Shown here one piece after another: positions 10,024 to 10,516 of a stretch of DNA of 10,516 nt (positions within the stretch are counted from its first letter, which is position 1; each line of letters begins with the position of its first letter). The position numbers were made by a program, and so were the translations under genes. Origin of the DNA: an uncultured Lachnospiraceae bacterium (lineage in GTDB: Bacteria > Bacillota_A > Clostridia > Lachnospirales > Lachnospiraceae); contig CACYDL010000052.1 of the NCBI GenBank assembly GCA_902773195.1, forward strand, positions 1 to 10,516, in the 5' to 3' direction. The notes beneath the pieces were generated by a model that saw only the letters and a program-made list of their open reading frames with translations, was not told the origin of the DNA and did not search any database.

Positions 10024-10404
10024 TCACTTCGATCCGGTAAGTTTGTCCTTCAGAGAATTGATCCCCTCGAGAATCTTGTCGTCGATGTCGGTCTTCTCCA
10101 GAGCCTCGTCGAGTCTGCTCTTCAGGCCGGCCGCGCCTTCCCGGATCTTGTCCTCAATCCCGGAGCTCTCGATCTTGCCCTTGAGGTCCTCCGCCCCGGA
10201 CCTGATCTTCTCATCCAGCTGCGCGCTGTCGATTTTCTCCTTCAGCTCTTCCGCGCCCGCCTTGATCTTCTCATCAATTCCGGCGTTTTCGATCTTCGCC
10301 TTCAGCTCCTCGGCCCCGGCCTTGATCTTGTCGTCGATGTCGGTCATCTCGAGAACGTTGTTGACTCCGTTTTTAAGATCGTCTAATGTCTTCTTAAAAT
10401 CCAT
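10024..10404 (-). CDS. Unknown 126-residue protein of five tandem ~20-residue amphipathic repeats
   Basis: I do not recognise the family. A 22-residue leader (MDFKKTLDDLKNGVNNVLEM plus TD) is followed by five units at residues 23-42, 43-62, 63-82, 83-106 (four extra residues) and 107-126. Unit 1 reads IDDKIKAGAEELKAKIENAG. Lys4, Ile5, Gly8, Leu12 and Lys13 are invariant in all five, and position 16 is Ile or Leu. Hydrophobic residues recur every 3-4 positions, so each unit should be one amphipathic helix with a Gly near its end. The protein has 32 acidic and 24 basic residues, one Phe, and no Cys, His, Pro, Trp or Tyr. There is no signal peptide or membrane segment. A good Shine-Dalgarno (GAGAGG, 7 nt away) and an extended -10 promoter support expression. 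A coiled coil, a lipid- or surface-binding helical protein, or a stress-type (LEA-like) protein are all possible, but none is shown. It appears to be transcribed alone. Confidence 0.8.
   Translation of the reverse strand: MDFKKTLDDLKNGVNNVLEMTDIDDKIKAGAEELKAKIENAGIDEKIKAGAEELKEKIDSAQLDEKIRSGAEDLKGKIESSGIEDKIREGAAGLKSRLDEALEKTDIDDKILEGINSLKDKLTGSK
10027..10338 (-). repeat. Five in-frame ~60-bp coding repeats
   Basis: Units lie at 10338-10279, 10278-10219, 10218-10159, 10158-10087 (72 bp) and 10086-10027. Between units 1 and 2, 8 of 20 codons differ silently and 5 change the residue, two of those being Asp/Glu swaps. The copies are therefore old and kept alike at protein level rather than freshly duplicated. 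Confidence 0.85.
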
Positions 10405-10473
10405 CGTGAGACCTCTCTTTCATCTCTGTCCATCCGCCCTTCACGCGCGGCCTGCGAATTGTAGTACGGAATC

Positions 10474-10482
10474 ATCATACCA
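10474..10482 (-). promoter_or_regulatory. Extended -10 promoter for the repeat-protein gene
   Basis: TGGTATGAT on the minus strand is an extended -10 (TGn plus TATGAT, 5/6). The -35 region 17 nt upstream is poor, which extended -10 promoters tolerate. Initiation near 10467 would give a leader of about 62 nt ending in the GAGAGG ribosome site. No gene is seen between here and the window edge. Confidence 0.55.
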
Positions 10483-10516
10483 CAACGCGGCCGTTTTCGC
10501 CACGGTAACAGGCGAT

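Noticed and set aside
10027..10338. Direct repeats as a CRISPR or non-coding satellite
   Set aside because: The repeats are in frame, differ mainly at silent positions and encode a regular helical pattern, so they are coding repeats.

Overview
The window is GC-rich bacterial chromosome, with G/C dominating third codon positions. It reads as a Gram-positive Clostridia genome, most likely Lachnospiraceae-like. The reasons are the lepA-hemW pair lying beside holA and rpsT, an Mbl/MreB-type actin in front of a RecD2-type helicase, purine-rich Shine-Dalgarno sites, and near-consensus sigma-A promoters. The assignment comes from protein character and gene neighbourhood, not from a database search. 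Nothing seen directly indicates a mobile element, CRISPR array, tRNA or rRNA.

From 8153 down to 1, every gene lies on the minus strand and reads leftward: lepA (EF4), hemW (7-nt gap), an extended-SDR sugar epimerase/dehydratase, uvrA, an mreB/mbl actin, and the 5' end of recD2 (4-nt gap), which runs off the window. lepA-hemW and mreB-recD2 look translationally coupled. The epimerase and uvrA follow with gaps of about 80 nt. No intrinsic terminator was seen inside this run, so it may be one long read-through unit with local starts.

The AT-rich intergenic stretch 8154-8320 holds back-to-back promoters for lepA (minus) and holA (plus), with a palindrome over the lepA -10. holA (DNA polymerase III delta) is the only plus-strand gene. 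It converges on rpsT (ribosomal protein S20). The gap between them holds three hairpins, two of which look like terminators serving opposite strands. rpsT has a near-perfect promoter, a roughly 90-nt structured leader, a GGAGG site and a TTG start codon.

The right end (10024-10404, minus) carries a 126-residue protein of unknown function. It is built almost entirely from five tandem ~20-residue amphipathic, highly charged repeats and has its own extended -10 promoter. It is the least explained gene here.

Functionally the genes are housekeeping: translation (lepA, rpsT), replication (holA), DNA repair (uvrA, recD2), cell shape (mreB), haem/radical-SAM chemistry (hemW) and sugar-nucleotide chemistry (epimerase). 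I see no convincing undescribed multi-gene system. The best leads are the repeat protein, the rpsT leader, the shared lepA/holA control region and a mis-spaced LexA-like site at uvrA.
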